Below, one piece after another: positions 54,501-58,696 of a DNA stretch of 64,000 bases (within the stretch, counting starts at the first letter, position 1; each line of letters starts with the position of its first letter). The notes beneath the pieces are model-generated. The model did not search any database, was not told the DNA's origin, and saw nothing but the letters and a program-made list of their open reading frames with translations. Position numbers and translations under genes: made by a program. The stretch spans positions 54,590,019-54,654,018 of the forward strand of contig CM049306.1 in the NCBI GenBank assembly GCA_026874595.1, written 5' to 3'. Source of the stretch: Sipunculus nudus (Eukaryota; Annelida; Sipuncula; Golfingiida; Sipunculidae).

Positions 54501-54641
54501 CAGAAATAGATTTTTTTTCCATTACAGTTGTTTGATCAGGTCCCTGATTTGGTGGAATACCATCGTAAACACACCCTGACAGTGACAGACAAGAATGGCA
54601 ATGAGTACCCAGTAAAACTTGGACAATTTCCAATGATGTGA
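7062..54641 (+). CDS. SLP-76/BLNK-like SH2 adaptor protein, whole gene (16 coding exons)
   Basis: Joining 7062-7157, 7757-8015, 8726-8797, 16214-16270, 29538-29594, 33543-33572, 35381-35437, 39602-39763, 42061-42165, 45234-45371, 48556-48792, 49206-49319, 49747-49823, 50494-50571, 53384-53536 and 54528-54641 gives 1,806 nt, one open frame of 601 residues ending in TGA. Every junction is AG/GT with matching phase. Residues 33-344 are acidic and proline-rich with about 15 tyrosines (YEEP, YNTP, YDDC, YDEC, YNPP, YYEP). Residues 345-487 are a Pro/Ser/Thr-rich linker. Residues about 490-600 are an SH2 domain with the beta-B arginine in FMVRKS (Arg520). Tyrosine motifs, then proline-rich linker, then a C-terminal SH2 is the layout of SLP-76, BLNK and CLNK, cytosolic scaffolds that Syk-family kinases phosphorylate to recruit Vav, Nck, PLC-gamma and Grb2-type proteins. 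The N-terminal SAM domain of SLP-76 is not visible; it may be absent or lie upstream. Family assignment is firm. The exact orthologue (LCP2, BLNK or CLNK) is not decidable here. Confidence 0.85.
7757..8015 (+). CDS. Exon 2: proline-rich and Asp-rich segment with YxxP motifs, residues 33-118
   Basis: The acceptor TTTGTAG ends at 7756, directly on an in-frame TAG, so the frame cannot extend further 5'. The donor is TTG|GTGAGT. The exon enters in phase 0 and leaves in phase 1. It encodes a polyproline/Gln stretch, a class II SH3-ligand pattern (PPRPKR, residues 55-60), a run of aspartates (residues 68-77) and three YxxP sites: YEEP at Tyr79, YNTP at Tyr98 and YEEP at Tyr105. In SLP-76 and BLNK, phosphorylated YxxP-type sites bind the SH2 domains of Vav and Nck. 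The acceptor pyrimidine tract is weak, so the 5' edge is a little less certain than the donor. Confidence 0.8.
8158..8612 (+). repeat. Duplicated intron segment, copy 1 (upstream of exon 3)
   Basis: It starts TACCTGCTGCTTTTGTTC and includes CCACAAGAGGGC, GTAAGTCTTT, TATCTAGATGCAATAAA and GATCATTCTCACCA. The same blocks recur in order at 10826-11275. Exon 3 lies just downstream of this copy. Confidence 0.75.
8726..8797 (+). CDS. Exon 3: YDDCD tyrosine cassette, residues 119-142
   Basis: The acceptor is CCACGAAAG|GT and the donor GAACCAG|GTAGTG. It is 72 nt, phase 1-1. It encodes GDSEEHTPGEVYDDCDLPDE and then FPEP. Tyr130 lies in a strongly acidic context, the type of site Syk kinases prefer. 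It is the longest of four related exons (with 16214, 29538 and 35381). The acceptor has a short pyrimidine tract but is the only nearby AG that keeps phase. Confidence 0.85.
8840..9461 (+). repeat. 67-bp minisatellite in intron 3
   Basis: About nine diverged units of 65-78 bp, each with GTGACCCCTGGTGGTCAGTT, CAGGTAAACCCTGATCCATG and GATAAGCTGCCTGACTTACA. It begins about 40 bp after the exon-3 donor. Confidence 0.85.
9555..9628. repeat. (TA)n microsatellite
   Basis: A run of TA dinucleotides of about 74 bp with one interruption, following the minisatellite. Confidence 0.95.
9840..10339. mobile_element. TIR element, family B, copy 2 (500 bp)
   Basis: Ends TACTGTGGTTGGATTTATAT and AAATCCAGCCACAGTA are inverted repeats of the same family as 2385. 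It carries the subterminal CACAAATTTGAAACCC segment shared with copy 3 at 30310. It is non-coding. Confidence 0.65.
10826..11275 (+). repeat. Duplicated intron segment, copy 2
   Basis: It parallels 8158-8612 through TACCTGCTGCTTTTGTTC, CAAGAGGGCGCTG, GTAAGTCTTTT, TATCTAGATGCAATAAA, AAAGGCAGTAATTATA and GATCATTCTCACCA. The offset at the last block is 2,660 bp. The exon-3 equivalent is expected about 150 bp further on. Confidence 0.75.
11384..11433 (+). pseudogene. Probable dead copy of a YDD tyrosine exon
   Basis: GTGTATGATGAC at 11404-11415 is identical to the Val-Tyr-Asp-Asp core of exon 4. It sits within 11 bp of where the tyrosine of exon 3 should fall, judged from the duplicated upstream intron. 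The frame then reads ATATGTTACAACTGA and stops, and there is no donor or conserved C-D-x-P sequence. It is a decayed exon at best; 12 bp alone could be chance, and position is the main support. Confidence 0.35.
12711..13109. mobile_element. PIF/Harbinger-like MITE (399 bp)
   Basis: The 14-bp perfect inverted ends are AGCTGTGTTTCCAT and ATGGAAACACAGCT, flanked on both sides by TTA (12708-12710 and 13110-13112). A TTA target duplication is typical of PIF/Harbinger elements. The interior has repeated CGTATCCGCAAAA and TGCGGATA motifs. It is non-autonomous. Confidence 0.8.
13687..15297 (+). mobile_element. Full copy of the 1.6-kb family A repeat
   Basis: It begins with an imperfect hairpin whose arms are TAGCTCAGCTGACT and AGTCATCTGAGCTA, and ends TGACCCATGGGTCCCTTGTT. 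It is closely matched by 58697-60325 in reverse and by 1-1215. No reading frame suggests a transposase. The one-sided terminal hairpin invites comparison with Helitrons, but the terminal bases were not matched convincingly. Confidence 0.75.
16214..16270 (+). CDS. Exon 4: YDDCD tyrosine cassette, residues 143-161
   Basis: The acceptor is TTTCTCATTAG|TT and the donor TACCAG|GTACAC. It is 57 nt, phase 1-1, and encodes VQQDVYDDCDLPDDQPPVP. The core YDDCDLPD matches exon 3 exactly, so the two are recent or conserved duplicates. A nearer AG (AACAG|GA) would be out of phase with exon 3, which decides the 5' edge. It stands alone between introns of 7.4 and 13.3 kb. Confidence 0.85.
17480..21172 (+). 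repeat. 45-bp minisatellite with 133-bp higher-order unit, intron 4
   Basis: About 3.7 kb of diverged monomers of 43-45 bp with the core CTCAGTACTCTTTGCTCT and a GGTCTGAGCAG end. In roughly 17.6-19.7 kb three monomer types alternate (ending GAGCAGTT, GAACAACTA and GAGCAGCT) as a unit of about 133 bp. Beyond 19.7 kb the monomers are more diverged. Reading frames within it are artefacts of the repeat. Confidence 0.95.
21173..23819. other. Intron 4 DNA with simple repeats
   Basis: Non-coding and AT-rich. It contains G/C runs near 22446 and a (TA)n run at about 23243-23266. No exon in phase 1-1 with acceptable donor was found. Confidence 0.4.
23820..26440. mobile_element. Nested repeat: outer element broken by an inner 2.0-kb element (family C, copy 1)
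   Basis: Outer repeat sequence (TTGACCAAAATCTTTCATCT, GGTCATGGGGTAAAAGGTCA) occurs at 23930-24060 and again at 26100-26400. Between them, about 24065-26077, lies an element starting TAGCGAACCTGTGACCTTAT and ending GCATTAGGCCTGTAGGCCT, which also occurs at 31203-33371. The inner element has internal repeats of about 290 bp (CATATCTCAGCAGTGGTTTG at 25107, 25390 and 25670). Confidence 0.65.
25785..25912 (+). repeat. 130-bp dispersed repeat, copy 1
   Basis: Shares CATGCTAATATGCAACACAC, CCTTGCCACT-AATCCATGC and CGCTTGTTGACTACCC with 42619-42752. It interrupts the family C element. Confidence 0.7.
26441..29537. other. Intron 4, 3' part
   Basis: Mostly AT-rich and featureless. A stretch at 28180-28720 is richer in GC and contains overlapping open frames on both strands (the longest, minus strand 28319-28657, encodes 112 residues) with no domain I recognise. 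I do not call a gene there. Confidence 0.35.
29538..29594 (+). CDS. Exon 5: YYDCD tyrosine cassette, residues 162-180
   Basis: A good acceptor, CTTTTTCTCAAG|CT, and donor, CCAGAAG|GTAAAT, bound a 57-nt phase 1-1 exon encoding ARSSDLYYDCDQPEYPEPE. It carries tyrosines 168, 169 and 176. It has the same length, phase, acidic core and Pro-Glu tail as the neighbouring cassettes, so it is a diverged duplicate. Confidence 0.85.
29998..30348. mobile_element. TIR element, family B, copy 3 (351 bp)
   Basis: Starts TACTGTTGTTGGCTTCATAT and ends TTTTCCAGCCACAGTA. The interior has CGCAAATTTGAAACCCTC as in the other copies. Non-coding. Confidence 0.6.
31203..33371 (+). mobile_element. Family C element, copy 2 (2.2 kb)
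   Basis: Begins TAGCGAACCTGTGAGCTTAT and ends CGCACTAGGCCTGTTGGCCT, as in the inner element at 24065-26077, with the shared motif TTAACCATAGCTATCTCAAA. The 3' third contains diverged tandem units. No transposase is recognised. Confidence 0.65.
33372..33668. mobile_element. Family D MITE, copy 1, left end missing
   Basis: The interior CAGTAATCAGTGCGGGTGGG and the right end CCTTAGAACCATATCTTTTT plus GGCCT match 34231-34522. The left inverted end is replaced by the end of the family C element. Confidence 0.6.
33543..33572 (+). CDS. Exon 6: 30-nt microexon, residues 181-190
   Basis: The acceptor TTATCTTCTTTAAAG and a consensus donor, ATTG|GTAAGT, enclose only 30 nt in phase 1-1. Joined to its neighbours it reads EMSERLELKI. 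It is much richer in GC than the flanking intron. It lacks tyrosine and would insert a short charged spacer between two tyrosine cassettes. Splice sites and phase all fit, but the exon is so short that transcript evidence would be decisive. It may be alternatively included. Confidence 0.6.
34231..34522. mobile_element. Family D MITE, copy 2 (292 bp)
   Basis: Long inverted ends of about 35 bp: AGGCCA, an A-run, then GGTATGGTTCTCAGGCAC on the left and GTGCCTGAGAACCATACC, a T-run, then TGGCCT on the right. The interior is AT-rich and non-coding. Confidence 0.8.
35381..35437 (+). CDS. Exon 7: YDECD tyrosine cassette, residues 191-209
   Basis: A strong acceptor, CCTTTTTTACTAAAG|CA, and donor, CAGAAG|GTAACA, give 57 nt in phase 1-1, encoding ANQEIYDECDPDDESPEPE. 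Tyr196 is in the same acidic YDxCD setting as exons 3 and 4. A second in-phase AG lies nine bases downstream (CAAG|AA), so use of that site would drop three residues. I chose the upstream site for its pyrimidine tract and because it gives the same 57-nt length as exons 4 and 5. Confidence 0.85.
36229..36345 (+). repeat. Partial duplicate of the intron upstream of exon 7
   Basis: CAGTTGATGGAATAGTATTA and CAGATTGTGGTTATGGTTAT mirror CAGTTGATGAAATAGTAGTA and CAGATTATGGTTATGGTTAT at 34869-34940, offset 1,377 bp. Similarity fades afterwards. Confidence 0.6.
37640..37785 (+). repeat. 41-bp tandem repeat, about 3.5 copies
   Basis: Units of 39-41 bp: GCAAGAAATTACAACTTAGA, then AATTTTATGACCCTCTTTTA. 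The region 37345-37570 just upstream has several CAAGAAA and TTTCTTG motifs in both orientations. Confidence 0.75.
39051..39109. repeat. (TTA)n microsatellite
   Basis: TTA trinucleotides with one ATTTTTA interruption. Confidence 0.9.
39602..39763 (+). CDS. Exon 8: paired-tyrosine acidic segment, residues 210-263
   Basis: The acceptor tract TTTCTTTTTTTCAACAG is excellent and the donor is CACCAG|GTAATG. The exon is 162 nt, phase 1-1. It encodes a Pro-rich start (MPLPAIPTQRNLQPEPEE), then YSAI at Tyr233 and YNEA at Tyr243 in an acidic stretch, then a basic/proline tail (GKSAFPPP). The acceptor is a tandem CAGCAG (see findings), so one alanine may be optional. GC content is high compared with the introns. 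Confidence 0.88.
39826..40262 (+). repeat. 25-bp minisatellite in intron 8
   Basis: About 17 copies of GACCAGTGACGTAGAAATGT followed by GTTAT. It begins about 60 bp after the exon-8 donor. Confidence 0.93.
40263..40760 (+). repeat. Degenerate AAGTCTGAGTCC simple repeats
   Basis: Two patches (40266-40385 and 40655-40745) of degenerate 6- and 12-bp units such as GAGTCTAAGTCTGAGTCC. Unique AT-rich DNA lies between them. Confidence 0.6.
41368..41754. mobile_element. TIR element, family B, copy 4 (387 bp)
   Basis: Starts TACTGTGGTTGCCTTTTTAT and ends ATAAAGCCAACCACAGTA. The interior has CGTGAAAACGAAACCCTCG. Non-coding. Confidence 0.65.
42061..42165 (+). CDS. Exon 9: YNPP segment, residues 264-298
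   Basis: The acceptor TGTGCTCATTAG|GT and donor CACCTC|GTAAGA give 105 nt in phase 1-1. The protein is GVQKYNPPDMGDDTYWTTEN followed by a Pro-rich end (APVLPPP). Tyr268 is in a YxxP context. The terminal C pairs with GG of exon 10 to make Arg299, which confirms both edges. Confidence 0.85.
42460..42526. repeat. (TA)n microsatellite
   Basis: An uninterrupted TA run of about 66 bp in intron 9. Confidence 0.95.
42619..42752 (+). repeat. 130-bp dispersed repeat, copy 2
   Basis: Matches 25785-25912 (CATGCTAATATGCAACACAC, CAAGTAGTCGCTTGTCGACT, ACCCGTATTCTA). Confidence 0.7.
43662..44794 (-). pseudogene. Degraded pogo/Tigger-like transposon (CENP-B type DNA-binding remnant)
   Basis: The minus strand from 44165 encodes MASRKRKHTVLGPVNKSEIV, then a stretch with PRKSQQDIPSHFSALWGYEV and TIGDILAQKDKW. 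This matches the helix-turn-helix of pogo/Tigger transposases (basic start, Q-x-x-I-x-x-x-F, then I-x-D-I-L-x-x-K-x-x-W). After a frameshift another frame has the fragment SNGWL, typical of the second DNA-binding half. The DDE catalytic domain is missing. The ends resemble inverted repeats (TAACCTCTTTCATTCGCC at 43662; GGCGATTGAAAGTGGTTA ending 44794). It lies in intron 9. Confidence 0.65.
45234..45371 (+). CDS. Exon 10: proline-rich YYEP segment, residues 299-344
   Basis: The acceptor CACTGATTCTCAG|GG and donor TTCCAG|GTAAGT bound 138 nt, phase 1-1. It encodes RKRVTPLPQPPQPV, then an acidic tyrosine site (DTYYEPEEE, Tyr320/Tyr321), then PPPRIHQSQPRTLPVP. The mix of polyproline and a YxxP-like site fits binding of SH3 and SH2 partners. 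A 2.9-kb minisatellite starts about 100 bp into the following intron. Confidence 0.88.
45478..48370 (+). repeat. 25-bp minisatellite, 2.9 kb, in intron 10
   Basis: More than 110 copies of GGAACAGAGTAGGACAAAGC plus CTAGT, with variants. A block of about 1,268 bp is itself duplicated: the landmark GAGCAGAGAAGGACAAAGCC plus TAATGGGAG occurs at 45731 and 46999. Open frames on the minus strand here are artefacts. Confidence 0.95.
48556..48792 (+). CDS. Exon 11: basic Pro/Thr-rich linker with SVSDRIKMF motif, residues 345-423
   Basis: The acceptor TATACTTTACAG|GT and donor AAAACAG|GTAGGA give 237 nt, phase 1-1, the longest exon after exon 2. The protein has a predicted amphipathic stretch (PMAIRNAQNKLRTAI), a Lys-rich patch, and SVSDRIKMFN at residues 396-405. 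The rest is PAVKTPAPAQPNK-type low complexity. No tyrosine is present. The SVSDRIKMF segment looks conserved rather than random, but I cannot name its partner. Confidence 0.88.
49206..49319 (+). CDS. Exon 12: proline-rich linker, residues 424-461
   Basis: The acceptor AATGTTTTGACAG|CC and donor AGCAAGG|GTAAGT give 114 nt, phase 1-1. The protein is low complexity (PAGSAHTPAPPRATS) ending in SLKPLPPPVN, a PxxP-type SH3-ligand pattern. The donor and the last bases of the exon are reiterated about nine times in the adjoining intron, so alternative donors are possible here. Confidence 0.87.
49308..49603 (+). repeat. Tandem array repeating the exon-12 5' splice site
   Basis: Units of 29-31 bp (CAGCAAGGGTAAGTTACTTA, then TAATACCCTCC). 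They include the last bases of exon 12 and its GTAAGT donor. GTAAGT occurs nine times, plus one degenerate GTAGGT unit. The first unit is the authentic splice site at 49320. Confidence 0.9.
49747..49823 (+). CDS. Exon 13: linker entering the SH2 domain, residues 462-487
   Basis: The acceptor GTGCTTTATTTCAG|GG and donor GATGAT|GTAAGT give 77 nt. It enters in phase 1 and leaves in phase 0, so it converts between the phase-1 linker exons and the phase-0 SH2 exons. It encodes GPVSPSPLKSPVVSAPHVGN and SMNQDD. Ser-Pro repeats suggest proline-directed phosphorylation sites (inference). Confidence 0.88.
50272..50302. repeat. G-rich run
   Basis: GGGAGGGGGGGGGGGTGGTGGGG, a possible G-quadruplex former in intron 13. 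Confidence 0.7.
50494..50571 (+). CDS. Exon 14: SH2 domain, first part, residues 488-513
   Basis: The acceptor TTCCTTGTTTCAG|GG and donor GGCACT|GTGAGT bound 78 nt in phase 0-0. It encodes GLYQYRWYFSNIDRNVTEDK and LRQLGT. The W-Y-x-x-x-I/D-R pattern followed by an acidic helix (alpha-A, TEDKLRQL) is the start of an SH2 domain. The next exon continues directly with the beta-B strand. Confidence 0.93.
51640..52848 (-). mobile_element. Tigger-like DNA transposon relic (1.2 kb), intron 14
   Basis: Ends CAGTAGAACCCC and GGGGTTCCACTG are inverted and flanked by TA on both sides, as in pogo/Tigger elements. Subterminal GGTCGTAATT/GGTCGCATTAG repeats occur at both ends. On the minus strand near 52020-52135, MPLKELSLKDKVALIKAS and, after a frameshift, GKTQVHEFILK match a Tigger helix-turn-helix. 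The catalytic domain is absent. It separates the two first SH2 exons. Confidence 0.75.
53384..53536 (+). CDS. Exon 15: SH2 domain core with FMVRKS, residues 514-564
   Basis: The acceptor ATAATCATTCCAG|GA and donor GAAAAG|GTGAGT give 153 nt, phase 0-0. DGAFMVRKSQ is the SH2 beta-B signature FLVRxS, with Met for Leu; Arg520 should contact phosphotyrosine. NPYSLSLWYKQRMWNFRIGI gives beta-C and beta-D, with Asn where most SH2 domains have the beta-D His, as I recall for BLNK and SLP-76. RFAIGTEQPGEK follows. The key arginine is intact, so the domain should bind phosphotyrosine. Confidence 0.95.
54528..54641 (+). CDS. Exon 16: SH2 domain end and stop, residues 565-601
   Basis: The acceptor TTTTTTTTCCATTACAG|TT opens a 114-nt terminal exon. 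It encodes LFDQVPDLVEYHRKHTLTVT (SH2 alpha-B helix, where the F-D/S-x-V-x-x-L/I-V-x-Y/H-H pattern is typical) and a short tail ending KLGQFPMM, then TGA. The protein ends soon after the SH2 domain, as in SLP-76 and BLNK. Confidence 0.94.
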   Translation: MFDQVPDLVEYHRKHTLTVTDKNGNEYPVKLGQFPMM

Positions 54642-56125
54642 CAGCATCTTTTGTATCGCCTCATTATATTGTAGTGTTATTTCATGGTTTGCAGAAACTT
54701 AAAATTCATTTAATGTTCCATAATGCATATTTATAACCTATTCAACATAAAATACCATTGTACATTGCACCTGATCCACATTTATGACAGGATATGCCAA
54801 ATATGACCTATCTGTAGATACTTATATTTTTTATTGTGTATTGTTAAAGGTTTATGTAAGATCCACACAGTGGATGATGTTTTAAGCTTTCTTTAATTAC
54901 ATAAATTAGAGGAAGAATTTATCAAATAAAATAACAGTTTATGTTCATTTTTCCATGTCCATGTTAAAAGTAGTTCAAATTGTTGACAGATTGTATAATA
55001 ATATTTCAGGTATATGGTTAATGTTTAACCAGTGCAAAATGTAGAATATAGAAATATATACATATTCATATACCTTTCAATCAAACTTTTATCCATGGTG
55101 ACCTAATATACGGAAATTTCAAGATGTAATTTTATGTTACTGAAGAATAGGTTAAGGAGATGAGAGGACTTATATAAAAATAACAGTTATATCTTAGTAA
55201 GTTATTTAGATAGGCCTGTACTTCTGATACATGGTGGTATCAGGCAAAAAAAAAAAAAGTATGGTTCTCAGGCACCGCCCACATCAGTTTTTACCCCCCG
55301 CATCAACCATTTTTATTTTGATTTTCATCTTTCAGGAAGATAAAATAATACAATTTTGATAAGATATCCTTATTTATGTGGTGCTTTTACCTGTTTAGCA
55401 AATAAAATATCATGCTTTTGCCTGATCATATGACATTTTTATCGAAATACACAAAAAGAGAAAAAAAAATTGCCTGCCCACACTGATTTAAAAAAAAAAA
55501 GTGCCTGTGAACCATGCCTTTTTTTCTGGCCTTACTGTTATACTTAATATTCTAGTAAAGCAAATATATCCCAGGTTGCATCAGCAAGTATATTACCATA
55601 TAGGTGACAGGTGACAGAGATAGGTTACAACCATAAATGCTTCATTATGTAAGCTGGATTCCTACGATAAGTTCTTTAAAGAATTTTATTGAAAGTTGTG
55701 AACATCAACCAATATACTATCATAGGTCAGGCCCAGCAGTGGACTTGAGCTAAAACTTATGACCTGTGGGCAACTTTTTCCACGCAAGAATGGAAGGTGC
55801 CTGATATGTTTGTCTGCCACTTCCTTTTACATGTAATTGTCCAAGCAGTAGTGTAAACAGAAGTAGGAAAAACCTGTAAGGTATCGTGTATCTGACAGAA
55901 AATGGCATATGTTTTTTTTCAAATATCCATGTTTTTCTGTCCATCTGCATGTGTGTCTTGTCTTGTTGTATGCTTTGTATATTTATATTTGAGAAGTTAT
56001 AAATGAATTTGAATGAAATCTTGTTATAATTGTGAAATAAAAGTATAATTGTATAAAAGCTGAATAAAAAGTATAATTGTATAAAAGCTGAATAAAAATT
56101 CAGAATTGATGAAAGGGTGTTTTGT
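54642..56125 (+). terminator. Probable 3' UTR and polyadenylation region
   Basis: After the stop, AATAAA occurs at 54925-54930 and then three times in a cluster at 56036, 56063 and 56091, followed by a GT-rich stretch (GGTGTTTTGT). The cluster arises from a duplicated segment of about 28 bp (AGTATAATTGTATAAAAGC). If the distal cluster is used, the 3' UTR is about 1.45 kb and contains a MITE at 55242-55532. The choice between proximal and distal sites is inference. Confidence 0.4.
55242..55532. mobile_element. Family D MITE, copy 3, in the probable 3' UTR
   Basis: Left AGGCA, A-run, GTATGGTTCTCAGGCACCGC; right GTGCCTGTGAACCATGCC, T-rich run, TGGCCT. The interior matches 34231-34522 in inverted order. 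Confidence 0.75.
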
Positions 56126-58116
56126 ATTAGTACAGTATATGGTTGCTAAAAAGAGACATTGTTTCCTTAAGTTTATTAAGTTTATGTTTCTAACAGATTT
56201 GTAATGCTATGCAAGTTACAATGAAGACTACATGCATGTGTAGCTTTCAGAGACCCTTCCACCATCATTCATTTTGCATTCTCTCTGCTATTTCAGTCAT
56301 CATTTATTCATATCATGATAGGAAATTATACGTGTTGCATTAATAAAACCCAGGCAGCTATTGAAATAATCTGCTTCTTCCTATTTCATGGAACATTTTC
56401 AGCTTTTAACTATGTGTATTTAAGAGAAATGAATATTTAGTTGATTTTTAATATCTATTCCTTTTGACTTGTGATTATGTGAATCCAGGAATTTTAATAT
56501 AACTATGCAATATATATGTGGACTATAGATTTAGTAAAAAATATTACTGCATATAATGAAAAATGATGTATTAAATACGCTCCTCATGCATTTTAGATGA
56601 ACAAACATCTGCACCAAACCACTTTCCTATATTTAAATTGCAAGAAGGTCAGTTTTGTTTATGTTTTATGTTATATATTTAATAATCACAGGGTTGATCT
56701 TTATCAGTTTTCATTAGTATGTATTTTTCTTTGTTTTTTGTTTTTGCCATGTGATATAGTTAGATTTTCTTATCGTGTCATGCCTGTACATTTCTTTCCC
56801 ATTTTCATTCAATTTCTGTGCTGAAAAAAAGTCTTGATGTTATGGAGATTATACAGGGGGCAGATCCAGGAGGTAAGGGTTCCCCAATTAAGATAAATAT
56901 TGCCTTTTAGCATTTTCCCCCCATATTTTTACAGACACCCCCCCCCCCCATGAGTTGTGGAACTTTTCAAATGCTACCAGTTCCTAATAAATTGTAAACT
57001 CTTCTCCCCAATTTCAGGATCTGGCCCTGTTTTAAAAGCATTTAGTTATCGAAGATTATTCAAATTAGAGATATAAATGGGAAGTATGTTATAAATATAC
57101 AATTGGCTTCGCTGTTGTCTCTGCTAGGGCATCAACAATATGTATTTTTCTGCACATACATGCAATTTGTTTGCTTGCTTGTTTTATGTTGTCATTACAG
57201 TGTAAAATAAACTATAAACAACTGACACCTTTGAACTTGTCTTTTAAAATTCAAAGTTGATAAATCTGTAAACTGTTGCACGCAACAACTGAGGCTTACA
57301 CAATGACACTGAAATATTCAATCGAATTTATATTTATTTTTCTTATAAATGTATTAATATTTAAAATTCTTATTTTATTAATCACATAGTAAGCAACAAA
57401 GTATTCGAATTGTTATAACTAATAAGTTCAATAACTTACAATAAATATTCAAGATACATGTGACGAGTAAAATTCAGGCAACTTTTATAACAAAGACGAG
57501 TCTCTATGTTAAAATTGACGATGGCACTACTTCGTTCACCACTCCTATGTGGCCACACCTCGGAAATGCTGATTTTTGGACGATGCCAAGAGTGTCCTAA
57601 GGGGGCACTATATTTTCCCCACAAATCCGGACAAATTTTACATTATTTAGTAGAATTAAAAGTCCATCATAGCGCCAGCTATCAGATACCACGTGTGTGG
57701 TGACAGGTCCAACACAGAATGTGCCTGTTTGTAATGAACAATCTGGTCAAAAGGTCGGAAGTGTTTGATGCTGGCACAGCTTTTTTCCACAGTTACTAGG
57801 CCGATTACAGTCGCGGATCCAGAAATTCCAGAACGGGGGTGGCGCCAATACTGGGTTGGCGGATGATGGAAGCTGTGTTCTTAAAATTGTGCATTTATAT
57901 TTTTTGTTTTGTAAATTTTTTTGGAAGTCTCATATTAAACTTTGCATTTTACTGACTTCTGTGATCTAGGCAGCGAACAAAGACTCTAACAGAAGAGCAC
58001 AGATCGTGAGTCGAGTACTACTATCAGTAGAGGAGCCATGGGATTTTTAAGGTCGACCTAAACCCAGTTTTAGCGCTCTGCAAGCTAACAGGAATTCAGG
58101 CTGTGCCACAATAAAA
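56126..58116. other. Intergenic DNA downstream of the gene
   Basis: AT-rich. A less AT-rich patch at 57480-57720 contains short frames on both strands, none recognised. A C-run lies at 56938-56949. No gene is called. Confidence 0.35.
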
Positions 58117-58696
58117 ACAAGGGACCTATGGGTCACGGCGCTCAGCTGTTATATAAGATAAAAAAATATGATTTTGAAATGAGGCACATGCTGGTTTTGT
58201 GTGGAAATAAATATAAGCTGTATTATGAGTTGTTAGTGTTAAGCTTATGTATGATTTTGATAGTTTCTTTGGAGACAGGGAAGAGATTGATTTCATTTAT
58301 TTTATTAACAAATGGAGTGCCACTGTCATACAAATTTTGACTTGGCCATATAACTGATAAGCAGCACATATAAGATAAAGAGTTTAACTATTTATTAAAT
58401 TTTAATAACAAATATTGTGCCAAATATAATCATATGGTTTTTTTAAATAAAATATAACTGAAATGATTATTAAAATAATATTATAGAATATATTCATGAA
58501 TACATTCATGAATACATTTTGAAAGTATTTGCACTGGTATTCAAATACTTTCATTTTTACCTGAATTCCCATTCTTATGCAAGAAATTTTATAATGGAGT
58601 ACATATTCATATTCATATACATTTGCCAAGTATTCGCAACATGTCTGGTATTTATTCAGTTTTAGCCAAACAATGATGTTGAGAATCCAGAATATA
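58117..58696 (-). repeat. Family A end motif plus unassigned DNA
   Basis: AACAAGGGACCTATGGGTCA at 58115-58134 is the family A terminal motif in reverse, about 580 bp outside the next such end at 58697. It mirrors the 600-bp gap seen in the copy at 1-1858. Confidence 0.5.
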
